Below are positions 1 through 8,334 of a DNA stretch of 64,000 nucleotides, in pieces. Source of the stretch: Peterkaempfera bronchialis (GTDB lineage Bacteria; Actinomycetota; Actinomycetes; Streptomycetales; Streptomycetaceae); assembly GCF_003258605.2 (NCBI RefSeq), contig NZ_CP031264.1:62001-126000 (forward strand). The letters are read 5' to 3'. Position numbers and translations under genes: made by a program. The notes below the pieces were generated by a model, which was not told where the DNA came from, did not search any database, and saw nothing but the letters and a program-made list of their open reading frames with translations. The first letter of the stretch is position 1, and every line of letters starts with the position of its first letter.

Positions 1-1518
1 GATCTCCTCAATGGACAGTGGTGCCTGCCGGTGGGCACGCTCACTCACCGCACCAGATGCAGTCCCAACAAGGACGGGCCTTTGATCGGCGGATACGGCA
101 GCCTGCACCGGAGCTTCGAAGAGGAGTTGCTGCTCTTTCGGGACGTCTGCAGCCCGCCGACTCCGCGGTGGTCGCACGTCCCCCGGGAGCAGGTTCTCAT
201 CCAGTGGCCTGAGATCCGGCCTAGCGCGGACAAGGACGCTCTGGCCGAACGGCAAAGTGCCCCACACGTATGTGGCCTGGTTACTCGCTGCTGGTGTGTC
301 CGTAGGCGTAAGGGGCCCCAGGCCGGCCAATGCTGGCCCCATTGCCGTGTGGCCTACGAGGTCGAGCGTGGCCTTGGGAGGGCTCCAGCGCAGAAGATCC
401 GGGTAAGCGAATGTGGAGGCCTCACGCCCCTGAGAAATGTCCCACATGCGCCGTGCCTCGGTGTCAATTAGCCGGACATCTTGCACGGTGCCAGGCGGGG
501 GGCCTGCCGTGACGACGCCTAGAAGAGCGCCAGCCATGGTGGCGATCGTGTCGGTGTCCGAGCCGAGGGTGTTGGCGGCAAGGAGCAGGCCAGCTTCTGG
601 GGAGTCGGCATAGACATGTGCCAGAACCGCGGCAAGCAGGGTGGTGACTGTGCCTGATCCACGCGTTGCGTCGTCGAAGCCGCCCCACCGCTGCACCAGG
701 GCAGCGTAGATCTCTGTTGAGAGGGGCGTTGTGGGGTCGAAGGCCTCGAGTGCTGCGCGGCATTCGTTGGCGACGGTGACGGCGGCCGAGCGGAAGTCGA
801 TGCCAGCGGCATCACTCCATGTGGGTAGCCACAGATACGCCAGTTCGTCATCTTTTGCGATGACGTCCGGTACCTGCTCCAGCCAGTCGACTGCGGGGCG
901 CCACTGCTTGGGGCTGGGAAGTTCGTTGGTGTCCAGTGCGTGGGCCAGCAGGATGGCGTGCAGGACGGCGCCGAGGATGCCCCGGGGGTGTCCGTGGGTG
1001 CTGACGGCGTTGCGTACGACGTCGCGGGTGATGTGGTCCCAGTTGGTGAGGTCCCGTGCGGACCAGACGTGGGGTTGGATTCGCATGGCGGCGCCGTTGC
1101 CGCCGATGTCGACGTAGCGGGCGGCTTTGGTGGCGAAAACGTTCTGGGACCACTTGGCTTCGACCCGCATCAAACCTGTGGCTGCCGCTTTGGTCCCGCG
1201 GCCGGCGCCGAGGGCGTAGGCCTGCCAGGCAACGACTTCGATCTTCGCGAAGGCCTCGGCGTCGAATTCCCCGTCTCCGCGAATGGCGCGTGAAGTTGCA
1301 AGGCGCAGTTGGGTGTCATCGGAGTAGGCGCCTGCGGGGAGAGGCATGTCGCGTCCAAAGCGGCCTCCCACGCGCCTCTTCCAAGGCACGGTCGTGGTGA
1401 CTTCATCCTGTCCGACGCGTCGTCGCACGCCGGCAGTGTCGGTCAGTTCGGTGATGAAGCCGAGTGCATCTCCGTACGCCGCCCACTGGGCTGAGGCGCG
1501 TACTGCCTCCCATTGCAT
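1..1518 (-). CDS. ADP-ribosylglycohydrolase (ARH/DraG family), C-terminus beyond window edge
   Basis: The reading frame starts at ATG 1518 and stays open to base 1, giving at least 506 residues. Metal-binding signatures of the ARH fold are visible: AYGDALG at residues 14-20, GAYSDDTQ at 63-70 (family form GxxTDDT), and GSDTDTIATMAGALLG from residue 319, the Asp-rich motif that holds the two Mg ions. GHPRGILGA lies between them. The family removes ADP-ribose from proteins or nucleic acids. The gene is third in a minus-strand operon, 17 bp after the stop of the DarT-like transferase, so reversing that enzyme's modification is the natural inference. The tail after about residue 345 is not recognised and may be a separate domain. 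Family assignment is firm; the substrate is inferred. Confidence 0.85.
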   Translation of the reverse strand, partial: MQWEAVRASAQWAAYGDALGFITELTDTAGVRRRVGQDEVTTTVPWKRRVGGRFGRDMPLPAGAYSDDTQLRLATSRAIRGDGEFDAEAFAKIEVVAWQAYALGAGRGTKAAATGLMRVEAKWSQNVFATKAARYVDIGGNGAAMRIQPHVWSARDLTNWDHITRDVVRNAVSTHGHPRGILGAVLHAILLAHALDTNELPSPKQWRPAVDWLEQVPDVIAKDDELAYLWLPTWSDAAGIDFRSAAVTVANECRAALEAFDPTTPLSTEIYAALVQRWGGFDDATRGSGTVTTLLAAVLAHVYADSPEAGLLLAANTLGSDTDTIATMAGALLGVVTAGPPPGTVQDVRLIDTEARRMWDISQGREASTFAYPDLLRWSPPKATLDLVGHTAMGPALAGLGPLTPTDTPAASNQATYVWGTLPFGQSVLVRARPDLRPLDENLLPGDVRPPRSRRAADVPKEQQLLFEAPVQAAVSADQRPVLVGTASGAVSERAHRQAPLSIEEI

Positions 1519-1535
1519 GGCGCTCACCGTAGTCC

Positions 1536-2219
1536 TTACCTGCCGAACGTGACCGGGTCGACGATGATGTCGACCTCATCATCTCCGCTGACACTGACAA
1601 TGGCCTCGGCCTTCGCTGCATCTTCGTCGGTGAGGACGTAGATGCGGCGCAGGTGTCGGGTTGGGACGGCCTGAGGGTAGAGCACTTCGGCCTGGGGATT
1701 GGTCGGGAGGTGGGGCGCTCGGTCCCAGCGCGGCATCGTCTTCTTGAAGCCTTTGGGGACGCGGTCAGCGAAGAGGGCTTCGGCTCCGGGCAGTCCCTCG
1801 ACGGGGGTGATGCCTTCGTACCCCATGTTGCCTGGGGCGAAGAGGACGCCGGGGTGCCTCATGATCACTGGATCGAAGCTGAGGACAGCCCAGAACAGAT
1901 CCTCGTTCGCCCACCAGTCTTCGCTGCTGATACGAAGGAAGCGGTGGTTGGCCTCGCTGATGCTGAGGTTCACGTACGACCAGTACTTGGGGTCCTCGCG
2001 ACGCCACTTGGTGTTCTCGTGGTAGATGCTCTCGAGGTACTCGTCTTTGGCAAGGAGCGCCCGAGCTTTGCACAGCCGCTGCACAAGGATGCCGAGCAGA
2101 CCACGGTTGGTGGTGAAGTGCACCACTTCGGTGATCTTTCGTTCCTGGATGAGCTTGCTGATTCCCTCAGCGTGTATGTCGCCGTCCGATGTGGGCGGAC
2201 TCGGCTCTGTGGTGGTCAT
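1536..2219 (-). CDS. DarT-like (DUF4433) ADP-ribosyltransferase
   Basis: 227 residues. The N-terminus has an HFTT-x-RGLLGIL segment (H34 onward), matching the NAD-contacting start of DarT proteins. Near the C-terminus QAEVLYPQAVP (residues 176-186, E178) aligns with the QAE-containing catalytic stretch of DarT, followed by a hydrophobic strand RRIYVL as in the family. DarT enzymes ADP-ribosylate thymidine in single-stranded DNA and act as toxins or phage-defence effectors. The start codon overlaps the helicase stop by 4 bp (ATGA), so translation is probably coupled. The adjacent gene encodes an ADP-ribose hydrolase rather than the usual DarG macrodomain. The middle of the protein is divergent, so the target base or molecule may differ from DarT. 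Confidence 0.75.
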   Translation of the reverse strand: MTTTEPSPPTSDGDIHAEGISKLIQERKITEVVHFTTNRGLLGILVQRLCKARALLAKDEYLESIYHENTKWRREDPKYWSYVNLSISEANHRFLRISSEDWWANEDLFWAVLSFDPVIMRHPGVLFAPGNMGYEGITPVEGLPGAEALFADRVPKGFKKTMPRWDRAPHLPTNPQAEVLYPQAVPTRHLRRIYVLTDEDAAKAEAIVSVSGDDEVDIIVDPVTFGR

Positions 2220-3616
2220 ACGGCCTCCACGTCATAGGTGTCCGGGTCCATGCAGGCGATGAGTTCGCTGGCCTCGGAAGGCTTGTAAGTGATGGTCAAG
2301 GTCTTGCGGGCCCGTCCAGCGGACATGGCCAGCAGGCGCAGGTGCGCGTCTCGCTCGCTGTCACCGGGCTCAGCGGCGTGCGGCATGACCTCGCTGCTGA
2401 GGCCGACGATGATCACGTGGTCGAACTCCAGGCCCTTTGCGGAGTGCATGGTCGACAGCGCCACGTTCACCGGGCCGGTGGGCCATTCCCCGGTACGCGT
2501 GAGCGGGACCCAGGCCAGCCCGGCTGTATTAAGGCGTGCCTTGACCTCGCTGAACCAGCCGCCGCCCTTGGCATGGAGGATGGCGACGGACTCGTCGTTC
2601 TCCGGGCCGAGGTCGTTGAGGAACTGCACCACGTGGTCCATCTGCTGGGTGAAGGTCCCCTGGACCAGCAAGGGCTTGTCGCCATCCTCCCCGCAGGAAG
2701 AGAGGTCCGGGATCGCGGCGTCGTCCGTGGTCTCTACGTCGCGCAGCAAGGGGGCGGCGAAGGCAGCGATCTGCCGGGTGTTGCGGAAGTTCTTCGACAG
2801 CAGCTTGCTGTTGTGCGGCCCCACACTCAAGCCGACTTCAGCCCAGGTGAAGCGCTGGGGGTAAATGCGCTGGGCCGCGTCGAGGACGAAGGTGAGGGTG
2901 TGCTCGTCGGTGACGTGGTTGAGGACCGCCCGGACCTGGTTGGCGGAGAAATCCTGAGCCTCGTCCACAACGACGACGTGGTACGGGTCGTCGGCGCGCT
3001 TGGCCGCCATGGCGTTGGCCAGGTCAGACCAGTCCCAGGCCTGCTGCTCCTTCTTCCACTCCTGGAAAGGAACGATCACCTCGTCCAGCAGCCGACGGCG
3101 CAGCGAGGCCGGCATGCGCGGGGAGCGGCCACGGCCCTGCCGCTCGCACTCGATGTACTCGGTCAGGCAGTCCGGCGTGAAGCGGCCCAGGACATAGTCC
3201 ACTTCAGAGCGTCCAAAGTCCTCGGACAGGGGCATGGCCGCGGCCAGGGCGTCCAGCTTTACGTTGTGCTCGTGCTCTTGAAGGATCCGCTCGTAGGGCA
3301 CGCGGTCGGTGGCCCACTTGGCGAAGGTGGAGATCGTCAGCTCGACGTCGTTGCCCTTGATCTGTTCCTTGGTCAGTTCCTCGATGTAGCCGCGCAGAGT
3401 CTTGTTGTAGGTGAGGACCAGGACGCGGACGGGGCCGTCGATGAAGCCGTCACGGCGGCGGCGCTGCCAGTACCGGACGGTGAACTTCAGCCGGTAGAGG
3501 GCGGTGGTGGTTTTGCCGCTGCCGGCGGCGCCCCGTACGACGAATACCCCCGGCTTGTGATTGTTGATCACCGTGAGCTGCTCGCTCGTCGGCTGCGTCG
3601 GCCTGAGAACCTTCAT
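2216..3616 (-). CDS. UvrD/Rep-like superfamily 1 helicase
   Basis: 466 residues, small for UvrD (about 700). A Q-motif-like TSEQLTVI precedes Walker A GAAGSGKTT (residues 29-37). Walker B VVVVDEAQDF places D218 and E219. Motif V is STMHSAKGLEFDHVI, and the end carries a motif VI-like segment with arginines (AGRARKTLTITY). The reduced length implies loss of the accessory 1B/2B insertions. ATP-dependent DNA unwinding or translocation is expected. It is the first gene of the helicase, DarT-like, ARH operon; a good ribosome site (ggaggga) precedes ATG 3616. It could supply or sense the single-stranded DNA that a DarT-type enzyme would modify; that link is inferred. Confidence 0.85.
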   Translation of the reverse strand: MKVLRPTQPTSEQLTVINNHKPGVFVVRGAAGSGKTTTALYRLKFTVRYWQRRRRDGFIDGPVRVLVLTYNKTLRGYIEELTKEQIKGNDVELTISTFAKWATDRVPYERILQEHEHNVKLDALAAAMPLSEDFGRSEVDYVLGRFTPDCLTEYIECERQGRGRSPRMPASLRRRLLDEVIVPFQEWKKEQQAWDWSDLANAMAAKRADDPYHVVVVDEAQDFSANQVRAVLNHVTDEHTLTFVLDAAQRIYPQRFTWAEVGLSVGPHNSKLLSKNFRNTRQIAAFAAPLLRDVETTDDAAIPDLSSCGEDGDKPLLVQGTFTQQMDHVVQFLNDLGPENDESVAILHAKGGGWFSEVKARLNTAGLAWVPLTRTGEWPTGPVNVALSTMHSAKGLEFDHVIIVGLSSEVMPHAAEPGDSERDAHLRLLAMSAGRARKTLTITYKPSEASELIACMDPDTYDVEAV

Positions 3617-3899
3617 CCGCGCGGTCCCTCCCCAAGACTCGCTCCCCCGAACCCGAGGCCATGTTAGAAGTAAACGCCACCAGCCGGGTTAAGATCGGAC
3701 AGGCAGTCTGTCGCACAATTTCGGATAGCAGCCCACCCGTCACCCATTCGGGTGATGGGTGTCAAGGTGCGCCTCCCCGCCGACACCGGACTGATCGACC
3801 GAGCGTCCTGCGGCCCCCCGCGGATCCGGTTTGATTCACCCACTGCACAGTCGTTGCGAAAACGCCCGCCCGGAGCGGTGAACACGAGACCGTGGCGTA
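3617..3899. promoter_or_regulatory. Divergent intergenic region between the helicase operon and tniQ
   Basis: This 283 bp gap holds the leader of the minus-strand helicase operon and the upstream region of the plus-strand tniQ remnant. A hairpin lies at 3734-3761 and a small inverted repeat (gacag-5 nt-ctgtc) at about 3699-3713. No convincing coding frame was found. Promoter elements cannot be fixed with confidence. Confidence 0.45.
3734..3761. repeat. Short stem-loop in the helicase-operon leader
   Basis: Twelve-base arms (cacccgtcaccc and gggtgatgggtg) with one G-T mismatch and a 4-nt loop. It lies about 120 bp upstream of the helicase start and is not followed by a T-run in either direction. 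It may be an operator, an attenuator or part of the old transposon end. Confidence 0.5.
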
Positions 3900-3910
3900 G
3901 TGGTCCCTAA

Positions 3911-3933
3911 TACTCCAGCCGTAGATCGTGATG
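3911..3933 (+). repeat. IS701-type left terminal inverted repeat
   Basis: 23 bp beginning tactccagccgtagatc. It is the exact reverse complement of 5316-5338. Confidence 0.95.
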
Positions 3934-3934
3934 T

Positions 3935-5259
3935 TCATGGCTGTGTGGCTGTCTGCCGTCGGTAGTGGCAGGTGCGGGCGCGGGCTTGGTGTTGGCGGCG
4001 CCACTGCGACCAGCGGAGTCGGTGGAGTGCGTCGTGGATCGGGCGTGCGATCAGCGTGGCGAACAGGTGCTGGATCTCGTTGCAGGTGAGAGGGATCAGG
4101 TCGTCTGGTGCGGGGTGGTCGCGTTGCTCGGTGGCGGCGGTGATGGCGAGGAAGGCGTGGGCGAGCATCGCGAGGGTGACCCAGCGGTGCCAGGAGGCCC
4201 ACGACGGACCTGGTGCTCATCCAGGCCGGCCAGGCCCTTCCCGGCCTGGAAGGTCTCCTCCGCCGTCCAACGTCGCCCGGCCACGCGCACCAGCTCCGAC
4301 AGCGGTACCGGGTGGGACGAGAAGCAGCGGTAGAAGGCGAGTTCGCCACTTCGTCGGTTGCGGCGGACCAGCAGCCACCAGTGGCCGGGGCGTCCGGTGG
4401 GGCCGTGGATGTCGGCCTGCGCCCAGTCGTAGAGGCGCTCGCCTTTGGCACCCGTTCCGGCGGACAGCCGCTGCCGGGCGCGTTTGGGTATGCGCGTGGC
4501 CAGGGCCTTCGCCGGGATGCGGCCGGCGTGCGTGGTCACCCGGTGGGTGCTGGAGACGGCCAGCACGTAGCCGGTGCGGCGGTCTTCCGGGGCGGCTCGC
4601 AGGTGGGGGTTGTCGCCGTAGACCTCGTCGCCCGCGACCCAGCGGGCGGGTGTGCCCGCGTCCAGGGCTCGGCTGATCATCCGGGCGGCCAGGACCGGCT
4701 TGGCGGCGAAGGCGAGGTCGTCGGGGATGCCCGCGGCCCGGCAGCGCGCGTGGTCCTCGGTCCACGAGCGCGGCACGTACAGGGCCCGGTCGGTCGCGGC
4801 GTGTCCGCGCGAAGCGGAGTGGACGAGGTAGACGGCGACCTGGGAGTTCTCGATGCGGCCGGCGGTGCCGGTGTACTGGCGCTGCACGCCCACGGTCGCG
4901 GTGCCCTTCTTCAGGTCGCCGGTCTCGTCGACCACCAGCACGGCCTCGGGGTCGCGCAGGTGCTCGGTCACATAGGCGCGAATGTCGTCGCGGACCGCGT
5001 CGGCGTCCCACTTCGCCCGGTGCAGCAGGTGCTGCATGCCGTCCGGAGTCGCGTCCCCCGCGTGCTCGGCCAGGGTCCAGCAGTTCTTCCTCGGCGGGTC
5101 CGACAACAAGCCCAGCACCAAAGCCCGCGCCCGGCGGCGAGGTTCGACCCGGGCGAAGCGGCCCGCGACCCGCCCCATCGCCTGATCGAACATCACCTGC
5201 CAACGGGCAGGCACTACGCTGTGACCTGCGGCCACCGCCTGATCCTCGTTTGTCCACAC
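3935..5259 (-). pseudogene. IS701 family DDE transposase, frameshifted near the C-terminus
   Basis: From ATG 5259 the protein reads as an IS701 transposase. The first catalytic Asp is in VLVVDETGDLKKG, the second in WVAGDEVYGD, and the Glu region is RRWTAEETFQAGKGLAGLDEHQVRR. After HQVRR, at about 4198-4204, the frame breaks. Family sequence (W-A-S-W-H-R-W-V-T, then LAHAFLAITAAT) continues in another frame to a stop at 3935. One missing base explains this. The catalytic core precedes the break, so the defect could be a sequencing error or recent inactivation. The perfect termini argue for recent insertion. Confidence 0.85.
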
Positions 5260-5315
5260 AACTCACGATGATCACCGGTGGCCGCACCTGTCTCCGCACC
5301 GGCCCTGACCAGCAG

Positions 5316-5338
5316 CATCACGATCTACGGCTGGAGTA
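5316..5338 (-). repeat. IS701-type right terminal inverted repeat
   Basis: Perfect 23-bp partner of the left end, directly followed by the second CTAA target copy at 5339-5342. Confidence 0.95.
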
Positions 5339-6835
5339 CTAACCTCGGCCCGCGGCGGACCGCTCCCCTGCGGAGGGAGACGACCTCGTCGCTGATCTGC
5401 CACATCGCCAGCCACTACGGGATGGAAGCGAAGGTGCTGCGGGCCTGCTGGAAGTGGCGCAACTACCCGCCTGGGCACGAGGGCGGAGGCACACGGGCCG
5501 ACGCCGAGGTGCTGCTGAACGCAGCCGGACGCCAGCTCCTGGCAGGCATATGCGGCGTCGAGGAAGACGTGCTGGCACGGGCGTTGCCGTCCTGGGAAGA
5601 AGGGGACGCCTAGCTGCGCGTCGAGGATGGCGATCCGGTGGGGCTGTGGAGGATCGGTGGCGCGGTGGCCGGTCCGGTGGCGTTCGGCTGCCGGCTGTGC
5701 ACGGCCCGGCGCACGGGGACGGCTCTGCGGGCGGTGCGGTACGCGCCGCCGTGGGAGCGGGCGTGTGTTCGGCATGGGCGGTGGCTGCTGGACGCGGACG
5801 CCAACCAGCCGCTGGAGCACCTCGATCTGCGTGGCCTGCCTGAGGTGGTGGCGGCGCAGCGGCGGTGGGCCTCGGTGGCGCGGCGGGCGGTGCGGGCCGG
5901 AGCGGAGCCGGAGCGGGTGTTCGCGCTGGCGCAGGCGGTGGTGGCCCGGTGGTGGGAGCAGGCCCTGCAGTGGGAGCGGGAGACGGTCTGGCCGCGGCGC
6001 CTGCACCAGGTCGCGGGCGGGGATGCAGGTGGTGATCTGGAGCGGTGGCGGGTCGTGGGGCGGGACGCGGTCGTCTTCCCGGAGGTGGTGGCGGTGGTCG
6101 ACGCACTGCTGGACCCGGCGATGGCGGAGCTGGTGTGGGCCGACAGCGGTGCCGGGCGGCCGCGGGCGCTTCCCGCCGACGGGATGTTCTGCCGCAGGCT
6201 CGGTGAGCGGCTGGGGCGGGGATGGCTGGGGCCGCTGGCCGCGACGGACCACGGCGGGCCGCTCATCGCGTGGATGGGCAGCGTCATCCGCCTTCGCCGC
6301 GGTGCCGGCGGGCCGCCCGGGTACGACAACGACCCGTGGTGGCTGCGGCAGGAACCCCACGCCCCGACCATGGCCGGCCAGCTGCGGGTGCTGGGCAAGG
6401 AGAAGAAGGCGCCCGGATCGGGGACGATGTGGCGGGCTGCGGTGCCCGCCGAGCAGCGCAGGCTGATCACCAGCGCTATCTCCAGCGCCGAGGAGCAGCT
6501 GCTGCAGCTGCGCGGGGTGCAGACCGCTCCTACCGCCGAGGTCGCCCGACGGCTGCTGCGCGGGCTCGGTCACAGTGCCGGCCTGATCGAGGCGGCCTGG
6601 AAACGGACCGCGGTGGCGGCGGTGAACGGCGGGGTGCCGCTTCAGGAGGTGGCCCGGTGGCTGGACATGCCCGTTGAGGTGCTCAGCCAGATGCTGACGG
6701 CGGGCAGGCAGGAGAACGGCGGCCGAGAGCGATGCGCCGACGGGCAGGTCGGCTGTTAGCTGATACGGCACTCGTTCGTGGCAGAAACACTGAAAGCGGC
6801 GGCGTCTGCCGGCGGGAGCGGTTTGGCTGGCGCGG

Positions 6836-7645
6836 GTGACCAGCACAGGAGCGGCCCGGGCCAGGAGCCGAGCAGGGCGAGCGGCCGTGGACCAGGGCAG
6901 CGGGTTCGAGGCGCTGTTCCTCGACCCGGTGGGACAGGCGGTCCAGCAGCGGTGGGCGGACGCCGCCATGACCGTGGCGTTCGAGGAACTGCCGCCGGTG
7001 TCGGCGTTCCCGGTGGTCCCGGGGCGGCGCTGGGGGCCGGGCCTGTGGTGGTCGGCGACCACCGGGCGGCACGTAACCGCCGGGTCCAACGCGATACATG
7101 CCCAGCTGATGGTCCTGGACCGCGACCCGGACGTGACATGCCTGGCGGGGCGGCCCGTGCGGCTGTTGTGGCGTACTCCCCGCGGCCAGGTGCGTTCCTG
7201 GGTGCCGCAACTCTTCGCCCGCCGTGCCGACGGCACCACGCTGCTCGCCGACTGCCCCGGCCACCCTAACGCGGGCGGCGAACGCGCGGTGAAGGCCGCT
7301 GAGGCGGTGGCGCAGGCATGCGCGGACGTCGGCTGGACCTACCGGCGCCTCCCGCCGCTCGACGACGTCCTGGCCGCCAACCTCAAATGGCTGGCCGGAT
7401 ACCGCCATCCTCGCAACGCCGGCCGCCCCGGGCTGATGACGGCGGTCGTCGAGGCGTTCACACGGCCTCAGCCGCTGGTCGAGGGCACCGAAGCGGTCGG
7501 CGACCCGATCGAAGTCCTTCCCTGCGTCTTCCACGCTCTGTGGCACGGCCGGTTGACGGCTGGTCTGGACACGCCGCTGCACGAACGCATCCTCGTCGGC
7601 CCGCAGGGCTGGAGCGACCAGGGCAAGAAGGGAGGTGCCGGGTGA
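6836..7645 (+). CDS. tnsA: TnsA-like heteromeric transposase endonuclease subunit
   Basis: 269 residues from GTG 6836; an alternative GTG at 6887 would remove a basic 17-residue leader. It resembles actinobacterial TnsA-like proteins, with a W-W-S-A-T-T-G-R-H segment, then QLMVLDRDPDV, and a C-terminal half rich in aromatic and basic residues (WLAGYRHPRN). TnsA cuts the 5' ends of Tn7-like elements together with the DDE subunit TnsB. It sits between tniQ and the start of tnsB and overlaps the latter by 4 bp (GTGA). The gene looks intact, but with tniQ broken and tnsB truncated it is probably an orphan. Confidence 0.65.
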   Translation: MTSTGAARARSRAGRAAVDQGSGFEALFLDPVGQAVQQRWADAAMTVAFEELPPVSAFPVVPGRRWGPGLWWSATTGRHVTAGSNAIHAQLMVLDRDPDVTCLAGRPVRLLWRTPRGQVRSWVPQLFARRADGTTLLADCPGHPNAGGERAVKAAEAVAQACADVGWTYRRLPPLDDVLAANLKWLAGYRHPRNAGRPGLMTAVVEAFTRPQPLVEGTEAVGDPIEVLPCVFHALWHGRLTAGLDTPLHERILVGPQGWSDQGKKGGAG

Positions 7646-8139
7646 GCGCGCGGCGTAATGCCCGGCCGGCCGTGAAGGTCGGTGCTCGGGTCCGGTTCTG
7701 TGACGTGACGTGGCAGGTGGTCGCCCTTTCGGGGCAGGAGATCCACCTCGTCGGCCCGGACGGAGGCGGCCAGGCCGTGCTCGCCGGGCACCTGTTCGCC
7801 GACCCCAGCTTCGCCGTCATCGGGGCCGATGCGCCTCAGGCGGCCCCGCAGTGGGGGCTGTTCGAGACCGCCCCCGCCGCAGCGCGTGAGAAGGCGCTGG
7901 CCTGGCGGCGGCACGTGCGGGAAGTCGAGTGCCGGCTCGCCGGCGGGCCCGGCAGCGAAGGAGTGGTCCGGCCGCAGTACGACCCGGAGCGGCACACGCT
8001 GGCCGAGCGGGAGCAGACCAAGGCCGAGGAGCTGACCGCGCTCGGCTTCAGCCGGGTGTCGCGCACCACGGTGCAGCGCATGCGTGGCCTGGGACGGCTC
8101 GGGCGCCTGGCCCGGCCCGAACACTTCAACCTCGGTGAC
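7642..8139 (+). pseudogene. tnsB: tnsB-like (Mu/Tn7-type DDE) transposase, N-terminal fragment
   Basis: GTG 7642 overlaps the tnsA stop. The first about 165 residues resemble the N-terminus of actinobacterial TnsB-like transposases (RFCDVTWQVVALSGQEIHLV, later AEELTALGFSRVSRTTVQRM). Homology stops at about 8139, where an oppositely oriented IS3 orfA fragment begins; the frame then runs on through unrelated sequence. The whole DDE catalytic domain is missing and no tnsC/tniB ATPase is present in the window. The transposon is therefore dead in cis. Confidence 0.6.
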
Positions 8140-8253
8140 GGTCTTCCCAGAGGAGCGCACGAGCGCGACCGCGTCCCGTGTGAACTCCTCCGTGTACCGC
8201 TTGCTGCGGTTGCTCTTGCTTCCCACCTGGCACTGCTTCCTCTGGAACCTCAT
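8140..8253 (-). pseudogene. IS3 family OrfA, N-terminal scrap
   Basis: On the minus strand about 30 residues (SKSNRSKRYTEEFTRDAVAL, then VRSSGKTVTEV) match the start of an IS3-type OrfA helix-turn-helix protein. The homology ends abruptly at the junction with the tnsB fragment. No OrfB or IS ends are seen. The 81 bp from 8254 to the next gene show nothing recognisable. Confidence 0.6.
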
Positions 8254-8334
8254 GTCCCGGTTTCCAGGTGTCCACGATCAAGGGGAAGGTTCAAGCCGGC
8301 CTCCGGCCTGCGGCGTGTGCTCGGTCGCCCCCGT

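Larger units (their letters stand above)
3911..5338 (-). mobile_element. IS701-type insertion sequence with terminal repeats and CTAA target duplication
   Basis: 1428 bp bounded by perfect 23-bp inverted ends (3911-3933 and 5316-5338) and flanked by direct CTAA copies at 3907-3910 and 5339-5342, the target-site form expected for IS701. It carries one transposase gene on the minus strand. Removing the element and one CTAA restores the tniQ reading frame, which confirms both boundaries. Confidence 0.92.
3900..6759 (+). pseudogene. tniQ: tniQ-like transposition targeting gene, split by an IS and carrying an internal stop
   Basis: Removing the IS at 3911-5338 and one CTAA copy joins GTG 3900 to 5343-6759 in one frame (about 476 codons). 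It begins VVPNLGPRR and is broken by a single TAG at 5611. After the stop the frame has a TniQ-type zinc motif: C-R-L-C, then PPWERACVRHGRWLLD. TniQ/TnsD proteins choose target sites for Tn7-like transposons. A tnsA follows 76 bp downstream, supporting the assignment. Because of the IS in codon 4 and the TAG, no full-length product is expected; a downstream GTG at 5638 could start a truncated protein (ending 6759). Confidence 0.7.

Noticed and set aside
1536-2219. Canonical DarTG toxin-antitoxin pair
   Set aside because: No macrodomain (DarG) gene is adjacent; the neighbour has ARH metal motifs instead, so the name DarTG was not used.
2189-3667. 492-codon plus-strand open frame opposite the helicase
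   Set aside because: The minus strand holds intact helicase motifs; the plus frame is a Val/Gly-rich shadow.
5272-7239. Long minus-strand open frame antisense to tniQ and tnsA
   Set aside because: Composition is Pro/Arg/His-rich low complexity with no motifs; the plus-strand genes have recognisable family features.
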